Both the position numbers and the translations under genes were made by a program. A DNA stretch of 64,000 nt from Plectrocnemia conspersa (lineage: Eukaryota; Arthropoda; Insecta; Trichoptera; Polycentropodidae), in the NCBI GenBank assembly GCA_009617715.1, contig VTFK01000212.1:248001-312000 (forward strand). The letters are read 5' to 3'. Positions 12,212-23,637 of the stretch are shown in pieces. How positions within the stretch are numbered: position 1 is the first letter of the stretch; each line of letters begins with the position of its first letter. Below the pieces are notes generated by a model. That model ran no database searches. It was not told the DNA's origin and saw nothing but the letters and a program-made list of their open reading frames with translations.

Positions 12212-13310
12212 CATCTATGCTGTTATTTTGTGTCTTGATTGTCCTGTGGTTGTGAGGGCTTGTGGTAACTCTTCTCAGCTTTCAGATTCAAGTTTATTAT
12301 GAAAGGTTACAAAGAAAGTTATGGATCTTTTAATTAGACTCTTGACAACCCCAGCTTTCAAAATTATTAAAAAACTTTAAAGACACGCCATAAAACAATT
12401 GCGCGATTTAGGTAAAGATGTAAGACTGCGTGTTACAAAAAATTATATCATATTGTCTTAACGACTAAAAATAACTATGAAAATTTTATTGCTTCCCACA
12501 AAAATACAACATATAATTTGGTTATATTTTTTTAAAACATGTCAATGAGTCTTGAATAAAAATCTCACATCAAAATATTATAATCTGGTAAGGTATTTGA
12601 TAATGTCACATGCATGTCATGTTTTTGTTTTCATTGTATCTACAATCCTAATTCACATTACATATGTTGTTGTAAACAGAATTATTATTTGCAAAGCTCG
12701 CTTTACAAGACAATAGTTTATTTTTGTACCAAAATCAGTGAGTTAATTCATAGTTAGGTCAGCATTTTCAAAACAGTTTTTACATCAACACATAAAAATA
12801 TATTTAAATAATAATAGAAATTACTTAAAAATTTGCTATATTTTGCCATAAAAATACTCCTTAATCAATCACTGCCTTTTATATTTTAAAAATAAACTAA
12901 ATTCTTACAATTTTCTTGCTATGTATAATTAAAATTGCATATTAAATGGTGCCATTACGACCTTAAATAACTTATTTTATTTAAAAAGTGAAAAATATCT
13001 TATAAATAAACTGAATTCTTTTTTGTTTTATCTTACACAAAAAGTGAAACTTATTTCTTTAGTTATAACAAGCGCTTTAGGATTTATTTTCTTAAAAGCC
13101 AATATAATTTTTGTAATAAAAAGCTCCTTTTTATTTATACAAAGATTAAAAAAAAATTTACAACAAAATTTATATTTGGATTATTTTATCAAATTTAGTA
13201 CCGAAAGCAAATGACAATATTATAAAAAAGCTCTATAAGTGTGTATTACAATATTAAAAAAATTGGTATTATCCACTTTTTTACTTAGTTTGAGCATAAT
13301 GAAAATAAAG

Positions 13311-13384
13311 GTATTTAAAAACACTAATTGTTTATAATATAAGATATTTAAAAACACTGATTGATTATTTAAAAACACTGATTG
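13311..13384. repeat. Short tandem repeat, three copies of TATTTAAAAACACTRATTG
   Basis: Three copies of a block TATTTAAAAACACT(A/G)ATTG occur within 75 bases, the last two almost adjacent. Simple local duplication in intron 2. Confidence 0.7.
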
Positions 13385-14358
13385 AAAGACCCTTAAGGAG
13401 TAAGTTAAAAATCCATAATTTCAAAAAATACGTATTAATCACAAATTACTAAAAAACAGTTTGTTTAAATTAACTGTAATTTAAGCTATTAAAACGAATG
13501 TAATTTGAATATGTTTCGTTACTAAAAAGTTTTTTATATATTATTGAAATGAAACAGACTTATTTTTTTAAACTTTTATTGTCTTTCAATCAACAAAAAA
13601 ACAAAGTCTAAAAATTTTGTTTAAATATAAAGTTATTTTAATGTTAATGTTTAATATCCCAAAAATAATCTATTATTTATATTATTGAAATGCTACAAAA
13701 TATTGCTTATTTTTTTTCTTTACTTTTCTCTTTCTGGTTACTGAAATTCAATGTATCTAAATTTTCAGATATAACGTCATCGTTAAAAAAAAGATATACA
13801 CATTTTTTAAGGCCTGTGGAATATATACAGTTTTTCAAACATAATTTTTTACATACTATAATACATCAATATTTAGATAGATATCATAAAAACTGAGCCA
13901 CTTAAAATAAAATTAACGATTTAATTAATAAAAAAATAGCACTACAATGCAAATACTTGTTAAAATTGTTGCAGTATTGAAAATATTTATTTTATCTTAA
14001 GAAAGAGTATTATTTTATTATAATTTTTATGAAAAATAACTACCTTCATTAAATTTATTGATTTTAGAAATTGTTTATTACTTTTAGAAAAAACTAATTT
14101 TAATAAAACATCATTTTTAATGTATAAACGAGATTAAAAAATACGATAACTAAATTAAAAGGCAATGGTTAATGTAATTTTCTTGTTTCTCCAAATAGTC
14201 TCTCTTAAATTTAATACGTCTGATCTAGAAATGCTTTAGTACTATAATATAGCGTTAAAGAATGATTTAAAGCTTAAAAATACATTATTTAAATACTTTT
14301 ATTAAATTTGTGAGATTTTTATAAAATATATAATAAATATTAGCTGAAACAAAAATGC

Positions 14359-14397
14359 AGTGTAGAAAAATGCATTTTCATCTCATTTTTCTCCACT
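14359..14397. repeat. 14-bp inverted repeat
   Basis: AGTGTAGAAAAATG at 14359-14372 pairs with CATTTTTCTCCACT at 14384-14397, with one mismatch and an 11-base loop. Possible remnant MITE ends; no other support. Confidence 0.5.
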
Positions 14398-15130
14398 ATA
14401 TAACGCACAGTTACACAGTAATTTAAATAGCAAAATTCAAAAGATAAATACTAAAAACTAATAAAAAGAAACTGAGCTAATCAAACTTAATATATTATAT
14501 ATAAAACCTAAACACGAGATATTCACACATTCGATAGCTGCGGTACCTCGCAATAGTGAGAGACCGACAATCCTATTTATATTTTTTTAGTTATGAGTAC
14601 AGATAAAGGTCAGAAGTATTTATCCATGGGATTCAATTATTAAGCATGATAAATCAATCAGATGTCAAGATTACATTTTGCAAGATTTTGTCAAAGTCAT
14701 TGCTTTGGTAACTAAGAATAAGCAGTGACTTTGATATCTCCGCTCTGTTTCAATTGTTTTTTAAGGTCTAGTTGTTATGAACGATTTTTTCAACTATTTT
14801 TTTAGATACAATTAAATGTTCGCAGCTAATCGATTAGCCCAAAACTTGCGAGTTATACTATACCATATTACACATACAATTTTCTGTTACAACCTACATT
14901 TAAGACCTGTCAATGTGGGGTTCTGCTTTTTTTAATTTTAACATTTTGCCACTTAGGCACAGAATTTTTGACACTTCTTTAAACTTTTTGTACCCTTCTT
15001 GTAATATGTATAATATAAAAATTATAACTATCCATAAGCAAACAAAAAAATAATATTTTAATTATTTGTTAACGTAAATGCAAAACCTACCGTAGATAAG
15101 TTTTAATATGATTTGATTTTTTGTGTGTAG

Positions 15131-15611
15131 GTTAAAGGCGTACCTATCGTGCTAGACGACGACGAAACAAAACCAGTCAAAGGGAGCTTCTTCGACGAGT
15201 CGATTAAGCACCGCTCGAGGAGAGCCCTAAATAAAATGGCCGACATAAGATCGTCCGAAGACAACTACAACCCTTACGAGCAAGACGGTTTCCGAACTCA
15301 ATGGAAGAAGGTCCCAAACGGTCAACCGACCAGATCTTACGACTCGGACGTGGAGTCCATCACGTCTAGGAGCAAAACGGAGAGGCAGGGTAACGAAGTC
15401 GGAACGAGAACAGAAGAGGAGATCGTAAAGAGGAGAAGTGGCTCCAAGCTGATCATACCAATAACACAAGACGTTTTCCAGCAGGGGCAACTGAGCTTAG
15501 TTTGCAAAGCCACAGTGTTCTCTTTGTACAGCGCCGACGCTCGGTTGACACTAGACGAGGACAAACCGCAAATAGCGCTTATCCTAGGCAATAAACAAAA
15601 CCCTAACAATG
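15131..15611 (+). CDS. beat: Beaten path family protein, visible exon 3 of 4 (rest of Ig2 with large charged insertion)
   Basis: Encodes 160 codons plus one base in one open frame, phase 0 in, phase 1 out (AATG|GTAAGT at 15612). The first few residues finish the Ig2 C strand (VKGVPIVL). The last ~55 residues are classic Beat Ig2: LIIPITQDVFQQGQLSLVCK, then ATVFSLY, then DEDKPQIALIL. The cysteine in LVCKA is the second Ig2 cysteine. Between them, codons about 9-104 form an unusually long hydrophilic insertion rich in D, E, K, R, S and T. It includes HRSRRAL (codons 27-33), a furin-type R-X-R-R motif at 15212-15223, and KRRS at codons 100-103. Canonical Beats as I know them have a much shorter loop here. 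Codon composition is GC-richer than the flanks throughout the insertion, so it looks like maintained coding sequence, not a retained intron. Confidence 0.88.
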
Positions 15612-17624
15612 GTAAGTTTGTGTGTATACCGAACAACTATATAGTATATAGTTATGTTGTAGTGTGAATTTGAAACGTTGCTTGTTTAACTCGCGATAAT
15701 TCCACGATTTGATTTATCGTTATACAGATTCTGGTTAATATAATACATATATGTACAATTTTGTATAAGGGATGTTCAAAAAGTAAAGTTACAATTCCCA
15801 GAAATATTAAAAAGTCTGCTTTTTTTGCACCCATCGCACGCAAATTTTCAGTTCTAAACACTTAGAGTCCATTGATCGTTAAACGCATATCTAAACATTT
15901 TTTTTTTATTTTTGAATTCATCAATGATAAACTTTTCTACAACAATAGATTAACATCTTACTTTAAGGTAACTGTACCAAGTTGCTACATGTTTTAAGTT
16001 CATACTGTCATTGAATTAAATAAAAATAAATACATTATGAATTTTATCACAAGCTTATAATTTCGCAATAGCACCCTACCATAAACGACAGTGTTAAATC
16101 AAATTGCCCTTTGTATCTATATTTCATAAAAATCTCCCGTACAAAAGATGCTTATAGATAATTAATACAATAAAATCTAACCCATTGTATTTTAATAAAA
16201 TAAAAACATCATTAATTCACTTGAACGACCATTTTATTGTAATTAAATATAAAATTTTGAGAGGGGCCGTATCCAAAGAGCACAGGCTCTCTAGTGATTT
16301 GCGGCATTTTTGAAACGCTCTCTGAGAGGGAGGAGGCGCTCTTATGGCGTCGTTGTGGCGCAGGTTTTCTAGAGCAGTGTGCCAAACCAAGGGTTTCGAC
16401 CTTTTTTTTGGTGTGGGGAGAAACTTTTTTGAGGTCAAAAATTTTATGTTTTTTTTTTTAAACAAAGCCAGTTCAAGTAAAATATCAAAACAAAATTATA
16501 ATATTAAAAATTTTATTTATTTTTGTGACGGCAGTTGAAGTAAACTGTTCAAATAGCCACCAGATGCAGTGCCAAGCGACGCGACGCAGATCGCGTACTA
16601 ACGTTAATGTGACCAATACAGATTCCTACATAAAATAAATTATGCATTCTTTTTGCAATTATTCAAAACTATTGTCTTATAAAATGATGTGTTTTATTCA
16701 GACAGAAACATAAGCGTCTCACGAAAAAAATTTAATTTCAACTACGTTGATGATTAAAAAAATGTCTATCCCATGGGTCGCTATAAAAATTTAAATAAAA
16801 TGGATCAGAAATTATAATATTTTTTGCACCACTACTCTATGCGCCTAATTTCTTTTACGCATTTAAGGTATTGGAAAGTTGTGACTTCTGCGTAACTTTT
16901 AAATGCCACTCTGTAGCGATGGTATTATAGAGAGCTTTTGGGAACAAACTGTAGGCCTAACACCTACATCTTTGCAAATGAATGAGTTATCCTTATCTTA
17001 CAAGCTCATTAAACCATCGCAATTCCTATATGTATTCCATCCGTGTGAAATATATTGACCATTATAAGTATATTTTGTAATAAATTTATTAAACGAGACA
17101 ATGTTGTCTTCTAAAATATATTTATTTAACAAATATTGATGATGAAATTTAGTACTGGTTCAAATTTATTTTTTTAGTTCAAAGGAATTTTTCATAGGGA
17201 TTTTCGTCTTTAATAAAAAATTATATTTAATATCAAGTTATCATATTATCACGATATAAAAATCTACATCTGTTATTAAAAGTAGCGCGAATATAATTAC
17301 GTTGTTAAAGTATAAATATTGTAATAACAAATATGTTTTCGTAACAGTATTTGCGGTTTTATTAGCAGATTCTAGATTTTCTCATAATTTTTGTATTATC
17401 GAACAACGACATTGCGTGACTGGGCCGATTTTAGCATAGTTGCTTTTGTAAATTACGTTTCGTCGAAAAACCAATTTATTTTCACAAAAATAGGTTCATA
17501 CGAACAATTGCCTCATATAAAATTTGCACATGCATTATTTGAATAGACCAAAAATGGTTTCGTTCTGCCTTTGTTTGTTATTTTTTATGTATTTTTCTAT
17601 TGTAATATTGATTATTTATTTCAG
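15612..17624 (+). other. Intron 3 of the visible Beat gene (2,013 bp), containing a GC-rich block
   Basis: GT-AG intron from GTAAGT to TATTTATTTCAG. A GC-richer block at about 16255-16410 has overlapping open frames on both strands (16217-16465 minus, 16344-16538 plus). Neither resembles a known domain, and the block is purine/pyrimidine-skewed (GAGAGGG, CTCTCT). It may be a TE fragment or an intronic enhancer. Confidence 0.7.
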
Positions 17625-17701
17625 GTGCTGTATCAATCTTCAAACACACAACAACAGCTTTTATCGTATTTGCATTACTGCTGAAATACTTGACGAGCTA
17701 A
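17625..17701 (+). CDS. beat: Beaten path family protein, visible exon 4 of 4 (C-terminus and stop)
   Basis: The acceptor TTTATTTCAG lies at 17615-17624. The two first bases complete the split glycine codon (G|GT); 24 more codons and a TAA stop at 17699-17701 follow. The encoded tail, GAVSIFKHTTTAFIVFALLL then KYLTS, ends in a hydrophobic run of about 10 residues (AFIVFALLL). This could be a GPI-attachment signal (a small residue cluster NNGA lies ~10 residues before it) or a minimal membrane segment. Most Beat proteins end soon after Ig2 in this way. Phase match to the exon at 15131-15611 and the position of the stop make this the terminal coding exon. The four exons total 828 nt, 275 residues plus stop. 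Confidence 0.8.
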
Positions 17702-18125
17702 CGGCTTACAAGAGAGCGATTATGTGTTACTAAAATATAAAGTTTTGATAGGAATGAACGTTATCTGTGATGAAACTATTGACTAATTTATATAATATAT
17801 GATATGTGTTATGGATTTTATACATATAGATAATTTTTCGTAACGATTTCAGTTGAACATCATATTGTTATAGTTAGTTGACAGAATTAACACATCATGT
17901 ATGATACTTTAAAAATAATAATTTATACTAGCTAAATACGTTTATAAGTTAAACATTGTATAGCTGTTGGCATTATAAAAATTTTAAACAAGTCGAAGTG
18001 AGTCCTACGTGGGACGTTGTACATACATGTTTTTTGTAAATAAATGTTTGTGATATCACTATTGTAACGTTAGATAAATATTATTATAAACATAACAAAG
18101 AACGATAATAAATTGTAGAACAATT
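17702..18125 (+). terminator. Putative 3' UTR and polyadenylation signals of the Beat gene
   Basis: Downstream of the stop there are AATAAA hexamers at 18039-18044, followed by a GT-rich stretch (TGTTTGTGATATC), and at 18107-18112. Either could set the 3' end; in such AT-rich DNA hexamers are frequent, so the exact site needs transcript data. Confidence 0.45.
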
Positions 18126-21100
18126 TAAAACAGACTTTTAATTCTAACATATAAGATTTATTGCTATGAGACAAATTAAATTGTCGTAATTGATCAGAGA
18201 GAAGACGTATAACCTCTGATTCGAGGTTTAGTGTACCGCAACTTCAGTACCTGTGCTCTTCTCTCTCTATATATAATATAACTTCGTCCAATTTAGACTT
18301 AATCAAATTGAAAGCTCGGTCCGGGCATTCCTTGTTTCATACCACACGTTGGTTTTAGACTTCGAAACTTTCACAGACAAGGACCGAGAGTAGAGAATTC
18401 AAGCACCTTCGTTATCTTTCACCGCATGAATGTCACACTAGTTGGATGGATGTTCACATTTCAAAGAAAATGCAAGTGAGTATTATCCAAAGCGACACTT
18501 ATTAACCAGAAAAGCTTAAATAACTAATGCGTTTTATACTTAACTTATACATTAAGTATTTGATACTATGAGTTGCTCACGCCAAAACATTGATTTTATT
18601 AAAGTACTGCTTACTTGACTGAACTACAATAAGCCATTAAAAGATTCGGGTTTTGAGGTCGAAAAAGTGTTTCATTGCAGCGAAAAAAAGATGCTGAAAA
18701 AACTGGTAACAGTTTATTTTTGTAAGCATATTTAATTAGCACATATATATAGAAATGTAGATCAGGTGGTAGAGTCAAAATAGGAGATTTTAACGTCAGA
18801 ATATTTAAAAGAATGTCGAGTTGAATTATTGTTGGCTGCGATTTGTAGAGATGTGTTTTTGTGATGATGCTGGATGATCTTTGGTGTCTCTGGTTGCGTT
18901 TTCCCTTGATTATGAATAAGTGATACGTATTTTATATTATTGGTATGGGACAGCTCAGGCGATAAAACCAAATAAATCACATCTCATACACACCCACAAA
19001 ATTTATCAACGCATTAAAAGAAAAAACTGGCAAGTTAACGCACCGGCAATCAATAAAAAATGTGTAATATATGCAATAGTATGTTGCGCAACATAAAACA
19101 CATCCTTTGCAAACAAAGATTAGTTTAAAAACGGTACTTATGGTACAAGTATTTACGTCCCAAGACGAATGTGTTAATAGGTGGTCCGTAAAATATAAAG
19201 AATTAGTAACACAATTATTTAGTACTAAGATCTCTCTTTTATTGTTAGGCCTTACTTTCTAGACAAGTTGGTTTTTATTTTTATTTATTAAAATTAATGG
19301 TGAGAATGATCTAGTAATTAATTGTGCATGTAATTAAAACCTCTACAGCAGATTTCTTCAATATAAAAGACATTGTGTTTTACCATGTTTCTAAGGAAAC
19401 TTAAAAAGCAAAAACTTTGGGATGCCTTAGTGAATCTATAATCTGGACCTCAGTGAGTCACTCAGCTTTGTGATACATCTATATTTCGGCTAACTTATAA
19501 TGCGATTATTCAAACAGCATTTTTTAGGATTCTAAATGGTGGTGTCGACAACCCATAAATATCAGTGATTTACGACTTCGAGTTTTAGAGTGCCCTAGAG
19601 AATCGCGATCATGTCCCTTATTCTTGTCCGTTGCGGCCAGGACGTCAACGCTTGATAATCCTATTGAGTTTGGCAAACACAAGAATGTTTTCGGAAATTA
19701 CTATCAGGAGCTGTAAAAAATATGTGGTATGGTGCTCATCTATTTTAGGTGTGCACCATAACTGTTTATAATTATGATTAGTGTAATTGCTATGACACAC
19801 TAGAAGAAATTCTGCTCATGATAGTCAAATTTGTAGTATAAAATAAAGTATTCAAAGTTTATATTTCATTTGAATTGTTAATTTGCTTACGATGCTGTAA
19901 GCGAATATTTTTTTTTTTAATAATTTGACACTAAAATAATATATTGGTGATTTTTATACATATCAGTGACGCTTAATTGGTGACCATTATATATTTTTTG
20001 CACAAGAGTTCATAAATATCAAGCTTAAAATAAATCGAACGAATTATTATATTCTTGTAAAACAAAATATTTTTTTAACAAAGTAGAAAATAAGGAAGTT
20101 GAAAAATGCTAACTAAATAAATCAAATATATAAATGTAAGTACTTTTATATATATATATATATATATAAAATAAAAAGTTCGAAAAAATAAATGGGGAAT
20201 AAAATATTTAATCCACTTTTATTTCATACTATATTTTATAAATAGAAAATGCTCAAAAACTCATTTAAATGTCCATTAAACGTTTTACTGGAAATCAGTG
20301 GGAAATAAGTAAATATACGTAGGAAAATATACACACAGTACTTACTCCAAAAATATACTTCGACTGTGGACGTATTTTTAATTGAATTCTTCGATAGATA
20401 TTTCGAAGCGTTGGTCTTTTAAATTACTTCAAAGCAAAAACGGACTTTCTAATTAAAAGGTCTGATTTATTGTGGCTTGTGACAATGTTCTGTTAATTCT
20501 CTCGCAAATATAAATTTTCTTTAAGGGGAATTTTATTTGCGTTTTCATCACACGTAGGCGCCTCGATAATTAAGCAGGATTTAACAGTGTTAGAACCACA
20601 AAGCTTATACGTGGATATACTGAGTACATATTTATTTGAACTTATTTCTTTATTCGATAGTAAACAATAAATTTTAAGTGGGTTAACTTAAAATACAATG
20701 AACTAAGATAAATTTGCGTTAAACTTGCTACTTTATAAAGTTGATAATAAATCACGGTTTCAGTAATGAAAAATGGATATGTTTGCAGACATTATTAGTT
20801 TACAACAGAAGTGTGCCAACTTTATGAAACCACTCCAAAATCGAGAAACGAAAAACAACTTTACGTCTAACGATTTATTTGTGTTATTATATAATTATCA
20901 AGTTTCTAAGAAATATTTTGTAAGTAATAAATAAAGTTATTTTGCTTGTTTATAACACATACATATTAAAATATATATAAAAAAAAGTGTTGAAGTAATG
21001 AGAATAAAAATAAAATTAATTTTTGAAACATTCCTTCAAACTTATTGAAAATGAAATGAAATAAATCAAGACTATAGTTGTTAAAAAAAAGTACATGATT

Positions 21101-21900
21101 ACAGTTAAGAGAGTTTCACGCTTTCGTTTTTGTAAATGGAACTCAAAACACTCAAGTTTATATTCTTCTCATCAACATTTTGTATATTTAATCATTATTT
21201 ATTTTGCATAATTTTATAATAATGTAAGTATTATTTTATAAATTAAAAATATATTCCATGCTTTCAAAATACCAACGATTGGTAATAAGAAGACATCTAA
21301 AAACTTTTTTCCATAAAGTGCTTATCGATGTATACACTACTGTACGATTTAAATGAGTCGTATTCCAGGATAATTTATAAGAAATTTAAAGAAAATATTT
21401 TTTTTTAATATTTGTATTTTCTTATTGTATTAAATTAAAAAAACATTTTTAATATTTTTCAATCAAAAAGAAGGCTTTAAAATTTTGATACTTAAAGTTT
21501 GATACTACGTAGCAGAAATTGAAATAAAAGGATGTCTCTTTCCAAATTTTCTTCAAACCTTTTCATGTTTTTTACTAGTAATTTAGACTGATGGTTAAAG
21601 GGTTTATACTGCATTAGGTCGTACAGGCAATTCATAGTCCTCTAATTTAGGCCCCTGTCATTCAATGCTATATTATATAAACATAGAGTGGCAATCTGAT
21701 AATGTGTATATTATTTAGTGTCTTTAAAGTCTGTTAACGCAAATAAATTAAAATTTATTTGTCTTGGGTCATCTAATTTATTTGGTACTTCTAGTTATTA
21801 AAAGGATATTGATTTAAAATAATATGGTGTATTTTTTTAATATAGTGATACTATGTAGTCATGTTTTATGCCTATGTTAAAAATCTGCAGATATTTTTTA
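18126..21900. other. Intergenic AT-rich stretch with a few GC-richer patches
   Basis: No coding exon found. Moderately GC-richer patches occur at 18180-18490 (with CTCTTCTCTCTC pyrimidine runs), 18820-18990 and 19540-19690. A (TA)11 microsatellite lies at 20147-20168. The remaining sequence is poly-A/T filler. Confidence 0.5.
20147..20168. repeat. (TA)11 microsatellite
   Basis: Eleven uninterrupted TA dinucleotides, flanked by T4 and A-rich sequence. Confidence 0.9.
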
Positions 21901-21912
21901 TTAAATAATGTA

Positions 21913-22110
21913 GCGATTCATGCGTAACAACAGTCAAAAGACACGACATACGCGCGTCTGAAGTCCCCCGAGCGGTGCCCGCGGATCTAGTACGCTTGCA
22001 TTCTTATGATCCTTCCAACACATGGGGTTGCAAAGCCGGACTAGACACATACACTCCACTACACCTCGACGCTCGTACTACCACAACATAACTCCACAGA
22101 CTTCGCTTCC
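21913..22110. repeat. Dispersed GC-rich repeat, copy 1
   Basis: Shares a series of short blocks with 63563-63720 in the same orientation: GTCA...GACACG, CA(T/C)ACGCG, AAGTCC, CGGTGCCCGCG, CTAG, GCATTCTT, ATCCT and GGACTAGA. A shorter relative of its left end (GTAGCGACAC...GACACG...TCTGAAGTCC) is at 44112-44147. No coding potential. It is probably a diverged SINE or MITE. Confidence 0.5.
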
Positions 22111-22539
22111 TATTTGAGCATTACTTCGCGCACGTAAACAAGATTTGACAATTTCAAGAAGAACCTAAGAAGATCGACTATGTACCACTTATACTCAATA
22201 ATAATTAAAACAGCAAACTTCAAAAGACTAAAAATTATTTATTTACATGACGGGTAAATCAATTCAAAGCATATTTTTATATATTAGTATGTATATATGT
22301 ATATACACACTCGTAAACGATCGTTATATTTTATAAAAAAATAATAATATATTTTTTTCCATGAGAAATTCTACAAAATATTGAATATACTTACATGTAA
22401 ACCGAAAACCTTTTATTATTGAGATGTACTTTGCTCAAGAGTGGGTCACTTTTTTTAAGTAAACGATCGTCGCCTTTATAAATATTTCTTATTTTTTTTC
22501 CCGTAATAAGAAACGTAATTTCGAGGAAAGCCTTATATT

Positions 22540-22790
22540 ATCCGTCGTCACGTAAGAGCGATCCTTTATACGAGAGAAAGAAAGCACGGGGTTGTTAGTG
22601 ACCAGTGGTGTGCAATATGAAAGCGAAACCTTCAAACGTAACCTACCAATGAAGACAGAGTGGCGGGGATAATAGTCGAACCGAAAAAAACGGGGGTAAA
22701 AAAGACCCCCGGCGTGTCGGACCTAATTGACACATTGCTTCTCTCCCCGAGCGGCGCCAACTTTCCGCCCCCTTAATTAATTTATTTCGT
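22540..22790. promoter_or_regulatory. GC/CpG-rich island with a 7-bp GC hairpin, regulatory candidate
   Basis: Abrupt rise in G+C in AT-rich surroundings without an open frame. CGGGGGT at 22691-22697 pairs exactly with ACCCCCG at 22705-22711. It continues into CCGAGCGGCGCC and CTTTCCGCCCCC followed by TTAATTAATTTATT, a homeodomain-like stretch. The function is inferred from composition only. Confidence 0.35.
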
Positions 22791-23603
22791 CGTTTAGAGT
22801 ATTTCTAGTATTATTATTATTGTTAAACAATGAATGAGTGCGCCAATTTCCTAATTAGTTTATAAACTTTTAACTAGCGTCTTTCAGTCCCTGATAATAT
22901 TTACAAGGTTCACAAGGGTAGAGCCAACAATACCAGAACATATAATCATTATTAAAAAATATAACTATGTAATTAAAGCGAATTTTTTTAATTACACTTC
23001 ATTTAATAAATTACATATCAATATAAATATAATAACTTATTATAAAAATGTATGCTATAGATTATTGTTAATGCTCAATATGTGATTCTAAAATAATAAT
23101 ATTATTGAAGCAAAGGTGAAGTGAAATAATAAAATAATATACAAATAATAAATACATGCAAAATTCAGAAAAACGCGTTTTCAGATTTAATTTCACACAT
23201 CAACATTATAAAACCGATGAATCAAATTTGTTGTTTAACAGTTTTTAACAAACATTTCCGTTAATAGTAAATTCTAAAATTTTTAAGTATAAACTTCTGA
23301 CATTATTTGAAAAACGATGTGCAAATTAACTGGATTCTTAAATTTTTATAAATAGATTTATTTAATATTTTTTTAATATTGTAGGTTTTTTGTCATTCTT
23401 CGTGACAGTTTTTTATATTTTATTTTATAAACAATTAATTACTTAATATTTATATGTACTTCTAAACACAAAATTAAATTAAATGTGTACATAAAAAAAA
23501 TAATCAAAAATTAATACTTAACGTGTTAAACACATTTTTTGTTTATATAGTATACAATTTTTGTTAAGCTCATAATCATTTTAACAATTATAAGAGTGAA
23601 TAG
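22791..23603. other. AT-rich intergenic filler
   Basis: Poly-A/T tracts, no open frame of interest, no recognisable repeat. Confidence 0.5.
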
Positions 23604-23606
23604 TTT

Positions 23607-23637
<31 letters not shown>

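Larger units (their letters stand above)
11574..15130 (+). other. Intron 2 of the visible Beat gene (3,557 bp)
   Basis: GT-AG intron. Apart from the palindrome at 12152-12211, the short tandem repeat at 13311-13384 and the inverted repeat at 14359-14397, it is AT-rich filler. The open frames at 13023-13214 and 13690-13896 are Lys/Phe/Leu-rich with no domain and are likely noise. The acceptor is TTGTGTGTAG at 15121-15130. Confidence 0.75.

Noticed and set aside
15227..15636. Two minus-strand open frames (15227-15490, 15337-15636)
   Set aside because: Antisense shadows of GC-rich Beat exon 3.
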